Notes: generated by a model from the sequence alone, not told the origin. A stretch of DNA of 64,000 nucleotides from Aedoeadaptatus coli (GCF_900343085.1 NZ_OPYI01000001.1:177795-241794), one strand, 5' to 3'. Numbered from the stretch's first letter, positions 33,249-43,000 are shown. Program-made: numbers and translations.

Positions 33249-33938
33249 ATGGACTTAATGAAATCTTGGATGGCCTTTTTAAATAAATACGGTCCATCCT
33301 ATTTAGAAGGCACCTTGATGACCCTGAAGCTCTCCTTTTTAGGGGTATTCTTCGGTTTTATCCTGGGCATTTTAATCGTGCTGCTTCGTCGGTCGAAGTT
33401 AAAGCCTCTGCAAACCATCGCAAAAATTTACGTGCAAATGTTTCGCGGCACGCCATTATTGGTTCAAGTAACGATATTCTACTACGGCTTTTCCAGCGTG
33501 CTCCCCGATCAATACGCGGCCTTAAAAAATCCCTTTGCCTTAAGTTTAATCGCCGTATGCATGAACTCCTCGGCCTATGTGTCCGAGATTATCCGCGGCG
33601 GGATCAACGCCGTGGATCGCGGCCAAGGGGAAGCGGCGGCATCCCTGGGCATGAAGAAAAGCCAAATTATGCGCTACATTATCTTGCCCCAAGCTATTAA
33701 AACCGTGCTTCCGGCCCTGTGCAATGAGTTCGTCACTTTGATCAAAGAAACGGCCATCGTCTCCATCGTCGGCGTAAGCGACTTAATGTATCAGGCAAAG
33801 ATCGCCCAAGGGGCGAGCTACAAACCCTTTATGCCCAATGTGACGGCGGCGCTTATCTACTTGATTCTCGTAACCGGCCTTTCCAAGGTCATCAGTGTGT
33901 TTGAAAAGAGGTTGGCTAACAGTGATTCGCATTCATAA
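33249..33938 (+). CDS. Amino-acid ABC transporter permease (HisM/GlnP type)
   Basis: 229 residues with about five helices. The family motif is clear: [20 protein letters not shown] at the start, [47 protein letters not shown] (the EAA loop that docks the ATPase) and [27 protein letters not shown] precedes the ATG. Only one permease gene is present, so it should act as a homodimer. It overlaps the ATPase gene by 17 bp. Confidence 0.94.
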   Translation: MDLMKSWMAFLNKYGPSYLEGTLMTLKLSFLGVFFGFILGILIVLLRRSKLKPLQTIAKIYVQMFRGTPLLVQVTIFYYGFSSVLPDQYAALKNPFALSLIAVCMNSSAYVSEIIRGGINAVDRGQGEAAASLGMKKSQIMRYIILPQAIKTVLPALCNEFVTLIKETAIVSIVGVSDLMYQAKIAQGASYKPFMPNVTAALIYLILVTGLSKVISVFEKRLANSDSHS

Positions 33939-34644
33939 TCTGACAAAAAGTTTCGGCGACAACCAAGTCTTAAAAGGCATCTCCACGGAAATCGCAGACG
34001 GAGAAGTGGTGGTCGTCATCGGGCCTTCGGGCTCGGGGAAATCCACCTTCCTGCGCTGTTTGAATCGCCTGGAAGAAGCCGACGGCGGCGAAATTATCTT
34101 CGAAGGCGTGGACATTAACGACAAGAACACGGAAATCGAAAAAATCCGTGAAGATATGGGCATGGTCTTTCAATCCTTTAATCTCTTTCCCCACAAAACC
34201 GTCATGGAAAATATCACCATGGCGCCGGTGCTGGTAAAGGGCGCGGATCAAAAGGCGGCTGAAGCCAAGGCGGAAAAACTCTTAAATCGCGTCGGCCTTT
34301 TGGACAAAAAAGACAGCTACCCCAATCAACTTTCCGGGGGACAAAAACAGCGGATCGCCATTGTGCGCGCCCTGGCCATGGAGCCCAAAGTCATGCTCTT
34401 CGACGAGCCCACGTCGGCATTGGACCCGGAAATGGTCGGCGAAGTGCTGGACGTTATGCAACAGCTTGCCGCCGACGGCATGACCATGGTCGTCGTCACC
34501 CACGAAATGGGTTTTGCAAGAGAAGTGGGGGATCGGATCCTTTTCCTAGACGAAGGCTATTTGCTGGAAGAGGGCACGCCGGAAGAAGTGTTCGGCCACC
34601 CGAAAGAAGCCCGGACGCAAGAATTCTTAAACAAAGTGCTGTAA
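33922..34644 (+). CDS. Amino-acid ABC transporter ATPase (GlnQ type)
   Basis: 240 residues. Begins [21 protein letters not shown] with a GTG start at 33922; AGAGG lies ten bases upstream. Walker [15 protein letters not shown]-loop [11 protein letters not shown], signature [16 protein letters not shown], Walker [15 protein letters not shown] and switch VVTHEMGFA are typical of GlnQ/HisP. It powers uptake of the amino acid bound by the lipoprotein two genes upstream. A terminator follows. Confidence 0.95.
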   Translation: MIRIHNLTKSFGDNQVLKGISTEIADGEVVVVIGPSGSGKSTFLRCLNRLEEADGGEIIFEGVDINDKNTEIEKIREDMGMVFQSFNLFPHKTVMENITMAPVLVKGADQKAAEAKAEKLLNRVGLLDKKDSYPNQLSGGQKQRIAIVRALAMEPKVMLFDEPTSALDPEMVGEVLDVMQQLAADGMTMVVVTHEMGFAREVGDRILFLDEGYLLEEGTPEEVFGHPKEARTQEFLNKVL

Positions 34645-34683
34645 AATCATTGCAGCTACATTCCTATTATCATTCCGAAGAAT

Positions 34684-34711
34684 CGAGAGGCCCATGGTCC
34701 CTCGTTTTTTT
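34684..34711 (+). terminator. Terminator of the amino-acid importer operon
   Basis: CGAG pairs with CTCG, with further inner pairs around CCATGG, followed by seven T. Confidence 0.8.
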
Positions 34712-34760
34712 CTTGGGAATGTATTTCCGAAAAGGGTAATAATCAGAAGAAAGGAGCGTT

Positions 34761-35486
34761 ATGAATAAAAAAGTATTAAACGGCTTGCGACTCGTTTTGG
34801 TCCTCGTGCTTGTGTTTTCTTTGGGAAAGATCGGCCTCTATTACAAAGATCAACACGTCTACGATCGAAACGAAGCCCGCATAGAGGAAAAATACAGAGC
34901 AGGCGAAAAGGCCGCCGCGAAAGATGCCGATAAGGCCGCCGCGGAAAAAATCGCGGCCCTGAAAAAAGACTATCCCGATTTGGTGGCCTGGATCGAAATT
35001 CCCGGAACGCCCCTCTCCCTGCCCGTGGTGCAGGGGAAGGACAACGACTATTACCTGAATCACGACATCGAGAAAAGCCGAAACGCCCTCGGCGTGCCCT
35101 TTATGGATTACCGAAACAAGGCGGATTTTTCCGATCAAAACACGATCATCTACGGCCACCGCGTGAAAAACGGCAAAGTCTTTCATCCTCTTTTGTCCTA
35201 CGAGGATCCGGAGTTCGTAAAGACGGCGCCGAAAATCGTCGTGGATACGGAAAAAGGGCGAAAGGTGTATAAAATTTTCGCCGCATACAAGGCGAATCCC
35301 TACGAAGATTTCCGCTCCATTCAATACGAAGGTAAGCGCCTCGCCGCCTTCCGTACGCGACTGGAAACAAAAAATATACTGAAAGATCCCTTGAATTGGC
35401 AGGAAGAAAAAATCATCACCCTGCAAACCTGCTCGGGAAAAGAAGAGCGAATGGTCCTTCACGGCCGCCTCGTGGAGGAAAAATAA
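34761..35486 (+). CDS. srtB: Class B sortase
   Basis: 241 residues. A transpeptidase that joins surface proteins or pilins to peptidoglycan. N-terminal anchor helix (about 9-22), then the charged helical segment usual in class B, and the catalytic domain: YPDLVAWIEIPGTPLSLPVVQG, NTIIYGHRVKNGKVFHPLL with His133, TLQTCSG with Cys224, and Arg230 just before VLHGRL. All three catalytic residues are present. GAAAGGAGCGTT precedes the ATG. No substrate with a class B sorting signal is encoded in this window, so its target lies elsewhere. Confidence 0.92.
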   Translation: MNKKVLNGLRLVLVLVLVFSLGKIGLYYKDQHVYDRNEARIEEKYRAGEKAAAKDADKAAAEKIAALKKDYPDLVAWIEIPGTPLSLPVVQGKDNDYYLNHDIEKSRNALGVPFMDYRNKADFSDQNTIIYGHRVKNGKVFHPLLSYEDPEFVKTAPKIVVDTEKGRKVYKIFAAYKANPYEDFRSIQYEGKRLAAFRTRLETKNILKDPLNWQEEKIITLQTCSGKEERMVLHGRLVEEK

Positions 35487-35490
35487 GCAC

Positions 35491-35523
35491 AAAAAAAGCG
35501 TCTCATCGAGAGTGATGAGGCGC
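35491..35523 (-). terminator. Two-way terminator between srtB and murC
   Basis: GCGTCTCATC pairs with GATGAGGCGC (10 bp, one G-T). Seven A on the plus side give a perfect T tract for the minus-strand murC transcript; the srtB side has a poorer T stretch. Confidence 0.85.
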
Positions 35524-35536
35524 TATTTGTTTACCT

Positions 35537-36931
35537 TTACTTACTTGCATCTTCCAAGAAGCGTTCCCCGACGCGGAAGATATCGCCGGCGCCCATGGTG
35601 AGGATCACATCGCCCGGGCGGCTTTTGTCTTTGATGTAGTCCAAAATATCGTCCTGTTCGCCGATGTAGATGGCTGAATCGTGATTGGCCTTTACCGCAT
35701 TGACCAAGGTTCTCGAGTGGATGTCGCCGTAGTCTTTTTCACGCGCCGCGTAGATGTCGGCGATAATGGTCATGTCGGACTCGGAGAAGCTGTGACTGAA
35801 GCTGTCGAGAAGAAGCTTGGTGCGGGTGTAGGTGTGGGGCTGGAAGATACAGATCAGCCGATTTTTCACCGTGGGCTTTAATGCATGGAGGGTGGATGCG
35901 ATCTCCGTCGGGTGGTGGGCGTAATCGTCGATGACGCGAATGCCGCCCGCTTCACCCTTGTATTCCAGGCGGCGGCCCACGCCGTGGTAGCCGAGGACGC
36001 CTTTAATGGCATCTTCCACGGGGACGTTGTTTTCCACGCAGGCGCTGATGGCGGCCAGGGAATTGGACACATTGTGGAGCCCCATGACTTGCAGCTGAAT
36101 TGGCGCGATCATCTCGCCGCGAATGTACAGATCGTAGCTGGGTCTGCCCGTGTGGGAGTCGATGACGAGATTGCGGGCCTCGTAATCGGCGGCTCCTTTG
36201 TGGCTGAAGGTCACGACGCGGCCCTTGGTGGCATCTTTCATGCCGTAGGCGTAGTCATCGTCTTTGTTTAGAATCAACACGTCCCCTTCGCCGAGGTTGC
36301 CGGCGTAGGCCCGGAAAGTTTCCAGAATGTGGTCAATGTTGTCGAAGAAGTCCAGGTGGTCTTCGTCGATGTTTAAAATAATCGCCGTAGAGGGGAAGTA
36401 TTTCAACACATTGGCCCGGTACTCGCAGGCTTCGGTGAGGAAGAAATCCCCGTCGCCGATGCGCACATTGCCGCTGATTTCGCCGAGGTTTCCGCCGACC
36501 ATAATGGTGGGGGAGAATGGCTCATCTTTAATGGCCGTGGCGATCATGGACGTGGTGGTGGTCTTTCCGTGGGTGCCGGAGACGGCGATGGAGACGTGGA
36601 AATTCTTCATGACGGCGCCGAGGAACGTGGCGCGGTCCACGACGTCGATTTTTTTTGCGACGGCCGCCCGATATTCGGGATTGTCCATTTGAATGGCGTC
36701 GGTGTAGACGACGAGATCCGCGTCTTCGATTTGGGCGGGGTCGTGGTCTTCGTAAACCGTAATGCCTAGTTCCTGAAGATGTTCTGTAATGGGCGAAGCT
36801 TTTCGGTCACTGCCGGAGATGGTGTAACCTTTGGAAAGCATCAGTGCCGCGAGGCCGGACATGCTGATGCCGCCGATGCCGATAAAGTGGATATGGTGAT
36901 AATCCGTTGTTCCAAATTGGAATTGAAACAT
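35537..36931 (-). CDS. murC: UDP-N-acetylmuramate--L-alanine ligase
   Basis: 464 residues, full length. Adds L-alanine to UDP-MurNAc in the cytoplasm, the first step of the peptidoglycan stem peptide. IHFIGIGGISMSGLAALM is the MurC nucleotide fold, GTHGKTTTTSM the ATP-binding loop, NIDEDHLDFF and DYAHHPTEI the central and C-terminal Mur ligase motifs. GAGGT lies before the ATG. It shares strand with rpsD, 70 bp away, but a terminator lies between them. Confidence 0.97.
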   Translation of the reverse strand: MFQFQFGTTDYHHIHFIGIGGISMSGLAALMLSKGYTISGSDRKASPITEHLQELGITVYEDHDPAQIEDADLVVYTDAIQMDNPEYRAAVAKKIDVVDRATFLGAVMKNFHVSIAVSGTHGKTTTTSMIATAIKDEPFSPTIMVGGNLGEISGNVRIGDGDFFLTEACEYRANVLKYFPSTAIILNIDEDHLDFFDNIDHILETFRAYAGNLGEGDVLILNKDDDYAYGMKDATKGRVVTFSHKGAADYEARNLVIDSHTGRPSYDLYIRGEMIAPIQLQVMGLHNVSNSLAAISACVENNVPVEDAIKGVLGYHGVGRRLEYKGEAGGIRVIDDYAHHPTEIASTLHALKPTVKNRLICIFQPHTYTRTKLLLDSFSHSFSESDMTIIADIYAAREKDYGDIHSRTLVNAVKANHDSAIYIGEQDDILDYIKDKSRPGDVILTMGAGDIFRVGERFLEDASK

Positions 36932-36972
36932 GCTTACCTCACTTCCTGGTAGTTATTTATAAGACGACAAAT

Positions 36973-36999
36973 AAAAAAATTGCGGAAAATCCGCAATTT
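36973..36999 (-). terminator. Terminator of rpsD
   Basis: AAATTGCGGA pairs perfectly with TCCGCAATTT around AAA (10 bp). The A run at 36973-36979 gives the T tract on the minus strand, directly after the rpsD stop. Confidence 0.88.
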
Positions 37000-37000
37000 C

Positions 37001-37594
37001 TTATTTTCCGGAGTAGAATTCGACGATCAGTTGATCTTCGATTTCGATCGGGATATCTTCACGAGCGGGTTCGGAGCTTAAGGTAGCTCGATTGTTCTTT
37101 TCCTTCGTGATGTAGGGATAGGCGTTGACGAAGTTCGTTTCGTAGTTTTCTTTGAACATGTCAACTTTGCGGCCGCGGTCGCTTAAGGAAATCACGTCGC
37201 CGACTTGGACTTGGTAAGAGGGAATGTTGATTCTCTTGCCGTTTACGTGAATGTGACCGTGGGTAACCATTTGTCTTGCTTGACGAATGGAGGATGCAAA
37301 ACCCATACGATACGTTAAATTATCTAAGCGGACTTCTAAGCGTTTAACAAGTGCAGGGCCGGTTTCTTCTTCCGCCTTTTGAGCGTCGAGGACGTAGCGG
37401 TAGAATTGTTTTTCCATTACGCCATAGTAAGCTCTGAGTCTTTGTTTTTCCAACAATTGCTTCCCGTATTCGGTTAACTTCTTGTCGGAGCGAGCCGTGC
37501 CTCTGCCGGCGCGGTTCATCGCCTTGGGATGTCCACATACGTTCAGACCTAATCTTCTGGATTGTTTAAATCTAGGTCCCATCATTTTTGCCAT
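37001..37594 (-). CDS. rpsD: 30S ribosomal protein S4
   Basis: 197 residues. A primary binder of 16S rRNA in 30S assembly and part of the mRNA entry site. GPRFKQSRRLGL opens the chain; the S4 RNA-binding domain has RLDNLTYRMGFASSIRQARQMVTHGHIHVNGKRINIPSY. It keeps only one cysteine (NVCGHPK) of the zinc form, so it is a zinc-free version. The ATG at 37594 has AGGAG eight bases upstream; the GTG nine bases earlier is less likely. It is a lone gene outside the large ribosomal clusters, as is common in Bacillota, where S4 often represses its own mRNA. Confidence 0.97.
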   Translation of the reverse strand: MAKMMGPRFKQSRRLGLNVCGHPKAMNRAGRGTARSDKKLTEYGKQLLEKQRLRAYYGVMEKQFYRYVLDAQKAEEETGPALVKRLEVRLDNLTYRMGFASSIRQARQMVTHGHIHVNGKRINIPSYQVQVGDVISLSDRGRKVDMFKENYETNFVNAYPYITKEKNNRATLSSEPAREDIPIEIEDQLIVEFYSGK

Positions 37595-37644
37595 TGTCTT
37601 CACTCCTAAATTATTATTTGCCGCGATAATTTAGAACCTCTGGT

Positions 37645-37673
37645 ATTATACAAGAAAACAGAGGACATGTAAA
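37645..37673 (-). promoter_or_regulatory. Promoter of rpsD
   Basis: Minus strand: TTTACA at 37673-37668, 17-bp spacer, TATAAT at 37650-37645. This leaves a leader of about 45 bases before the start codon. Confidence 0.85.
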
Positions 37674-37708
37674 GGGAAAAAGGCCATATTCCGCTTTTTT
37701 CTCCCTTG

Positions 37709-37717
37709 TGCTATACT
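37709..37717 (+). promoter_or_regulatory. Extended -10 promoter of the deaminase gene
   Basis: TG-C-TATACT at 37709-37717 is an extended -10; the -35 region is weak. The start codon lies 26 bases downstream. Confidence 0.6.
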
Positions 37718-37742
37718 AAAAACAGACTTGCGAGGAGGACTT

Positions 37743-39059
37743 ATGCATATCATTTTTCAAGACACGCAATACGTCGATGTGGTGGCCGGAAAGGTCATTG
37801 ACCGCAGAGACATTGAGATTAAAGACGGCAAGATCGCGGCCATTGCAGGCGCCTATACATTAGAAGGCGCCGAAATCATCGACGGCAGGGATCTCTTGCT
37901 CGTGCCGGGCTTTGTCAACGCCCACACCCATTTGGGCATGAGCTATTTCAGAAATTATGCCGACGACATGGATTTAAATACCTGGCTCACCAAGGCGATT
38001 TGGCCCTTGGAAGCCCACTTGACCCGAGACGATATTTATTGGTCCAGCATGCTTTCCATGGCGGAAGGAATTTTATCGGGCACAACGACTTTCTGCGACA
38101 TGTACTACCACATGGACATGGTGGCCCAGGCGGCGGTGGCCATCGGCATGCGGGGGCTTTTAACCCGAGGCCTTACGGACAGCGACGGCGCAGGGGACGA
38201 AAAGCTGGAAGAAGTGCGCATGCTTTACATTAACAGCCACGGACTGGGCGATGATTTGTTGGAGGTAGCTCCGGCGCCCCACGCCATTTACACCTGCAGC
38301 GGCGATTACATTAAAGACATTATCCGACTTGCCGGAGAACTGGACGGCGTGCTCCACACCCATTTGTCCGAATCGAAAAAGGAGATGGAAGACGCCGAAG
38401 CCCTTTACGGCACGACGCCCATTCGCTACATGTGGAATCTCGGGCTGGATCAGGTGCGCACCATCGCCGCCCACTGCGTCCACATGACGGAAGAGGACAT
38501 GGATTTAGTGGATCCCGAGAAGTTTTTCCCGGTGCACAATCCTTCCAGCAATTTAAAATTGGCGAGCGGCATCGCGCCCGTGCAAAAGATGTTGGATAAG
38601 GGCCTCACCGTGGCACTGGGAACCGACGGGGACAGCTCCAACAACAATCAAAACATGCTTGAGGAGATGCACCTGGCCGGACTTTTGGCCAAGGGCGTGA
38701 GCTACGATCCCGAAGCACTGAAGGCGGAAGATGTGCTCCGCATGGCCACCATCAACGGAGCCAGGGCCTTGGGGCGGGATTTTGAAATCGGATCCATCGA
38801 AGTAGGAAAGCTCGCCGACATTAGCTGCTTTAATTTAAATTCGCCGAGCTTCACGCCCCGGAACAATTTAATCAGCGCCCTGTGCTACTCGGCCCAGGCG
38901 GAAGATGTGAAACACGTTTTGATCGGCGGGAAGTTTGTATTAAAAGACCGCAAATTGACCCGCGTGGATCTGGACGACATTCGTGAAAAAGTGGAACGGA
39001 AATTTCAACAGCTGATCGACCGCAAAGAATTAAGCGATGCGATTAAAGGCGACCTTTAG
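37743..39059 (+). CDS. Amidohydrolase of the MtaD/TrzA type (probable methylthioadenosine/S-adenosylhomocysteine deaminase)
   Basis: 438 residues. Metal-dependent deaminase with the amidohydrolase barrel: NAHTHLGMSYFRNYADDMDLNTWL (metal HxH and the family LxxWL stretch), HTHLSESKKE, AAHCVHMTEEDM and LGTDGDSSNNNQNMLEEMHLA with the catalytic Asp. These phrases match MtaD-like proteins that deaminate 5'-methylthioadenosine and S-adenosylhomocysteine; guanine deaminase and chlorohydrolase relatives share the fold, so the substrate is inferred. GCGAGGAGGACTT precedes the ATG. trpS follows after 21 bp. Confidence 0.85.
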   Translation: MHIIFQDTQYVDVVAGKVIDRRDIEIKDGKIAAIAGAYTLEGAEIIDGRDLLLVPGFVNAHTHLGMSYFRNYADDMDLNTWLTKAIWPLEAHLTRDDIYWSSMLSMAEGILSGTTTFCDMYYHMDMVAQAAVAIGMRGLLTRGLTDSDGAGDEKLEEVRMLYINSHGLGDDLLEVAPAPHAIYTCSGDYIKDIIRLAGELDGVLHTHLSESKKEMEDAEALYGTTPIRYMWNLGLDQVRTIAAHCVHMTEEDMDLVDPEKFFPVHNPSSNLKLASGIAPVQKMLDKGLTVALGTDGDSSNNNQNMLEEMHLAGLLAKGVSYDPEALKAEDVLRMATINGARALGRDFEIGSIEVGKLADISCFNLNSPSFTPRNNLISALCYSAQAEDVKHVLIGGKFVLKDRKLTRVDLDDIREKVERKFQQLIDRKELSDAIKGDL

Positions 39060-39080
39060 GCCGCGGAAAGAGAGGACATC

Positions 39081-40070
39081 ATGGATAAAAAAGTAGTATA
39101 CTCGGCCATTCAACCTTCGGGCAGCTTGACCATCGGCAATTATTTAGGCGCACTGAGCAATTTCTCCGATTTGCAGGAAGAATACCAATGCATTTACTGC
39201 GTCGCCAATATGCACGCCATTACCGTGCCCCAAAATCCCGCCGATTTAAGAAAGCGGACCTTGGATTTGATCGCCCTCTACGTGGCCTGCGGCATCGATC
39301 CCGAAAAATCCATTCTCTACATTCAGTCCCAAGTGCCGGAGCACACGGAGCTGGCCTGGGTGTTAAACACCATTACCTCCATCGGCCAGTTAAACCGCAT
39401 GACCCAATTTAAGGATAAATCCAAAAAGCAAAAAGAAGTGTACGCCGGGCTTTTAAACTACCCGGTGCTCATGGTGGCGGACATTCTTCTCTATCAATCG
39501 GCCTTTGTGCCCGTCGGGGAAGACCAACGGCAACACATCGAGCTCACCCGCGACATCGCCGAGCGCTTCAACACCCGCTATTCGCCCACATTCACCATTC
39601 CGGACATTATGGCGCCGAAGGTGGGGGCGAAGATCATGAGTCTGCAGGATCCCACATCGAAAATGAGCAAATCCGATCCCGACGAAAACGGCTTTATTTT
39701 AATTCTCGACGAACCCGACGTGATTCGCAGAAAAATCAAGCGGGCGGTCACCGACTCCAAGGGCACCATCGCCTACACCGACGAGCAACCGGGGGTTAAA
39801 AACCTTCTCGACATTTACTCGTCCTTTAAGCACATCAGCCCCGAGGAAGCACTCAGGGAATTTGAATCCGCAGGCTACGGCGAGCTGAAAGAAGCTGTGG
39901 CAGAAGCCGTGGTTGAAGGTCTCGCGCCGGTACAAGAGCGCTTCCACGCCATTCGCGGCGACAAGGAACAATTGGAAGCCATTTGCCGAGACGGTGCGGA
40001 AAAAGCATCCTACTTGGCACAGAAGACGCTAAGAAAGGTATACAGAAAAGTCGGATTAGTACAATTTTAA
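39081..40070 (+). CDS. trpS: Tryptophanyl-tRNA synthetase
   Basis: 329 residues, typical length. Class I enzyme: SAIQPSGSLTIGNYLGAL with the HIGH equivalent (TIGN), VGEDQRQHIELTRDIAERFN, and DPTSKMSKSDPDENG with the KMSKS loop. GAGAGGACATC precedes the ATG. No T-box leader is seen in front of it; it appears to be read from the deaminase promoter. Confidence 0.97.
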   Translation: MDKKVVYSAIQPSGSLTIGNYLGALSNFSDLQEEYQCIYCVANMHAITVPQNPADLRKRTLDLIALYVACGIDPEKSILYIQSQVPEHTELAWVLNTITSIGQLNRMTQFKDKSKKQKEVYAGLLNYPVLMVADILLYQSAFVPVGEDQRQHIELTRDIAERFNTRYSPTFTIPDIMAPKVGAKIMSLQDPTSKMSKSDPDENGFILILDEPDVIRRKIKRAVTDSKGTIAYTDEQPGVKNLLDIYSSFKHISPEEALREFESAGYGELKEAVAEAVVEGLAPVQERFHAIRGDKEQLEAICRDGAEKASYLAQKTLRKVYRKVGLVQF

Positions 40071-40077
40071 ACAAGTC

Positions 40078-40106
40078 TTGATTTTTTACAGAAAATTTTC
40101 TATAAT
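40078..40106 (+). promoter_or_regulatory. Promoter of valS
   Basis: TTGATT at 40078-40083, 17-bp spacer, TATAAT at 40101-40106. The -35 box begins 7 bases after the trpS stop. Confidence 0.85.
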
Positions 40107-40112
40107 GAACCT

Positions 40113-40325
40113 ATCTTTAAACATGTGAAGGAGGAGTAGATTGTCCCTCGTCCATAGAGAGGTCGCGCGTGGTGGAAGCGATCGGCGAAGCAATTGAAGG
40201 TCGCCTTCATCCTTTTTTCGTGAGAGCGAAACGGCGTCCCGTCGTTATGGGGAAGAAGTGCCGTAGCAATACGGAATAAAGGTGGTACCGCGGAATCTCG
40301 TCCTTTTCAGGGCGAGATTTTTTAG
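40113..40325 (+). promoter_or_regulatory. T-box leader of valS
   Basis: T-box core AAAGGTGGTACCGCGG at 40278-40293 follows about 165 bases of leader. The antiterminator pairs AAAGG with CCTTT around a TGGTACC bulge; the terminator pairs ATCTCGTCCT with AGGGCGAGAT, then six T (to about 40322). A GGCGA stretch near 40174 fits the Stem I apical loop, and GTC at 40200-40202, a valine codon, is a good candidate specifier. The ribosome binding site TAGGAGG follows the terminator. Confidence 0.92.
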
Positions 40326-40336
40326 TAGGAGGAATT

Positions 40337-43000
40337 ATGAACAGTATGCAGAAAACCTATAATCCCAAGGATTTCGAATCGCGCATCTACGCCGATTGGA
40401 TGGAAAAAGGCGAGTTTACGCCGGATCGCGAAAAGGACAAGGCGGCGGGGAAGAAGCCCTTTACCATCGTCATGCCGCCGCCGAATGTTACGGGGAATTT
40501 GCACATGGGTCACGCCATGAACAACACCCTGCAGGATATTTTAATTCGCTTCAAGCGCATGCGCGGTTACAGCGCCCTGTGGATTCCCGGAACGGACCAT
40601 GCCTCCATTTCCACGGAAGTAAAAGTCGTGGAAAAGTTGCGCAGAGAGGGCAAGTCCAAAGACAGCTTGGGCCGGGAAAAATTCCTGGAAGCCGCTTGGG
40701 CCTGGACGGAAGAATATGGCGGCAACATTAAAAACCAATTAAAGAAGCTGGGCGTATCCTGCGACTGGTCCAGGGAGCGCTTCACTTTAGACGAAGGCCT
40801 ATCCGCCGCCGTAGAAGAAATGTTTATTCGCCTCTACAATAAAGGCCTGGTCTATCAGGGCGATCGCATCATTAACTGGTGCCCTCACGACAAAACCGCC
40901 CTTTCCGATGCGGAAGTGGAACACGAGGAGCAGGAAGGCAAGATGTGGACCTTCCGCTACCCCATCGACGGCGAAGACGACGCCATTATGATTTCCACGA
41001 CTCGGCCGGAGACCATTCCCGGGGACTTGGCCGTCGCCGTCAATCCGGAAGACGAACGCTATAAAGATTACGTGGGCAAATACGCCGTGATCCCCGTCAT
41101 CGACCGGAAGATCCCCATCATCGCCGACAGCTACGTGGAATCTGAATTCGGAACCGGCGCCGTAAAAATCACCCCGTCCCACGACCCCAACGACTTCGAA
41201 GTAGGCGCGCGCCACGATTTGGGCCAACTTCTGATTATGGACGAAGAAGCCAGACTCAACGAAAACACCGGCAAATACTGTGGCTTGAGCCGTGAAGAAG
41301 CGCGTAAAGCCATTGTTAAGGATTTCGACGAAGGCGGCTATTTGGTAAAGATCGACGATCACCACAACGCCGTAGGCCACTGCGAGCGCTGCAAAACCGT
41401 CATCGAACCCATGCTCTCCAAACAATGGTTTGTGTCCATGGAAGAGCTGGCTAAGCCCGCCTTGGAAGCCTACGAAAAAGGCGATCTTCACTTCGTGCCG
41501 GAACGCTTCGGCAAGATCTACACCCACTGGCTGGAAAACATTCGCGACTGGTGCATCTCCCGTCAATTGTGGTGGGGCCATCGCCTGCCCGTCTACTATT
41601 GCGACGATTGCGGCGAGGTGATGGTATCGAAAGAAGCCGTTCACACCTGCACCGCCTGCGGCAGCAAAAACATTCGCCAAGACGAAGATTCCTTGGACAC
41701 CTGGTTCAGTTCCGCCCTGTGGCCCTTCTCTACCATGGGCTGGCCGGACTCCACGCCGGATTTGGATTTCTACTATCCCACCGACGTCTTGATCACCGGC
41801 TACGACATCATCTTCTTCTGGGTCATTCGCATGGTCTTCTCCGCCATTGAAATTACCGGCGAACTGCCCTTCACCGACGTCTACCTCACCGGGCTTATTC
41901 GCGACGAACAGGGCCGCAAAATGTCCAAGAGCTTGGGCAACGGAATCGATCCTTTGGACGTCATCGACCAATACGGCGCCGACGCCCTGCGCTTTACCTT
42001 GATCACCGGCTCCACTCCGGGCAACGACATGCGCTTCAGCTACAAGCGTGTGGAAAGCAACCGCAACTTCTGCAACAAATTGTGGAACGCGTCTCGCTTC
42101 GTGCTCATGAATCTGCCGGAAGATTTCTACGACGCCAAGGTGATGAAGGAAAAACTCCATTCGGAAGACCGCTGGATCCTAACCCGCGTCGATGAAACCA
42201 TTGTGGAAGTTCAGGAAAAAATCGAAAAATACGACATCGGCATGGCCGCCGAAGCGGTACACGACTTTATTTGGGACGAATACTGCGACTGGTACATCGA
42301 AATGGTGAAGCCGCGCCTCTACGGCGACGACATCGAAGACAGAGAAGTGGTCTATGGCGTGCTCCTCGATGTGCTTGAAAAGATCCTGAAAATGCTCCAT
42401 CCCTTCATGCCCTTTATTACGGAAGAAATCTACGCCTTCCTGCCCTCTACGAAAGAAGATCTTATCGTGAGCGCCTGGCCCGAAAGCGGCGTCTACAAAT
42501 ACGACGAAGACGTGGAAAAAATCTCTATTTTGAGAGAAGCCATTCGCGGCATTCGCAATGCCAAGGCGGAAATGGACATCGAGCCCTTCAGAAAGAGCAA
42601 GCTCTATCTCTTAACCGACGACGACGCCCGGGCGGAAGTCTACGACGAATTAAAAGATCACTTCGCCAACTTGGCTAACTGCACCGACATCGAGCGAATT
42701 CCCGATCGCGACGCCGTTTCCGACGACGTCATTTCCGTAGTCGTAGAAAAAGCGGAACTCTTCCTCCCCATGAAAGACTTGGTCGACTACGACAAGGAAG
42801 CCCAACGGCTGAAAAAAGACATGGAAAAGACCGAAGCTGAAATCGAGCGGGCGGAAAAGAAGCTGGCCAACGAAAACTTCGTCAGCAAAGCCAAACCCGA
42901 AGTCGTACAAAAAGAACGGGAAAAACTGGAAACACACAAGGAAAACCTCAAGAACTTAAAAGAACGGGCCGCCTTCGTTCAAAAGCAATTGGCGGATTAG
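40337..43000 (+). CDS. valS: Valyl-tRNA synthetase
   Basis: 887 residues, full length. PPPNVTGNLHMGHAMN carries the HIGH box, followed by the editing domain (STTRPETIPGDLAVAVNPED and FGTGAVKITPSHDPNDFEVG), GRKMSKSLGNGIDPLDVI with the KMSKS loop, the anticodon-binding helix bundle (WILTRVDETIVEVQ, PFMPFITEEIY) and a C-terminal coiled-coil arm (DYDKEAQRLKKDMEKTEAEIERAEKKLANENF). Expression should be controlled by the T-box leader. Confidence 0.98.
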   Translation: MNSMQKTYNPKDFESRIYADWMEKGEFTPDREKDKAAGKKPFTIVMPPPNVTGNLHMGHAMNNTLQDILIRFKRMRGYSALWIPGTDHASISTEVKVVEKLRREGKSKDSLGREKFLEAAWAWTEEYGGNIKNQLKKLGVSCDWSRERFTLDEGLSAAVEEMFIRLYNKGLVYQGDRIINWCPHDKTALSDAEVEHEEQEGKMWTFRYPIDGEDDAIMISTTRPETIPGDLAVAVNPEDERYKDYVGKYAVIPVIDRKIPIIADSYVESEFGTGAVKITPSHDPNDFEVGARHDLGQLLIMDEEARLNENTGKYCGLSREEARKAIVKDFDEGGYLVKIDDHHNAVGHCERCKTVIEPMLSKQWFVSMEELAKPALEAYEKGDLHFVPERFGKIYTHWLENIRDWCISRQLWWGHRLPVYYCDDCGEVMVSKEAVHTCTACGSKNIRQDEDSLDTWFSSALWPFSTMGWPDSTPDLDFYYPTDVLITGYDIIFFWVIRMVFSAIEITGELPFTDVYLTGLIRDEQGRKMSKSLGNGIDPLDVIDQYGADALRFTLITGSTPGNDMRFSYKRVESNRNFCNKLWNASRFVLMNLPEDFYDAKVMKEKLHSEDRWILTRVDETIVEVQEKIEKYDIGMAAEAVHDFIWDEYCDWYIEMVKPRLYGDDIEDREVVYGVLLDVLEKILKMLHPFMPFITEEIYAFLPSTKEDLIVSAWPESGVYKYDEDVEKISILREAIRGIRNAKAEMDIEPFRKSKLYLLTDDDARAEVYDELKDHFANLANCTDIERIPDRDAVSDDVISVVVEKAELFLPMKDLVDYDKEAQRLKKDMEKTEAEIERAEKKLANENFVSKAKPEVVQKEREKLETHKENLKNLKERAAFVQKQLAD

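Noticed and set aside
37001..37594. Zinc-binding form of ribosomal protein S4
   Set aside because: Only one of the four cysteines is present near the N-terminus, so the zinc ribbon cannot form.
40799..42160. A 453-codon open frame on the minus strand
   Set aside because: It is antisense to valS over its whole length. High GC in the third codon position removes stops on the other strand; the translation is low in complexity and has no binding site.
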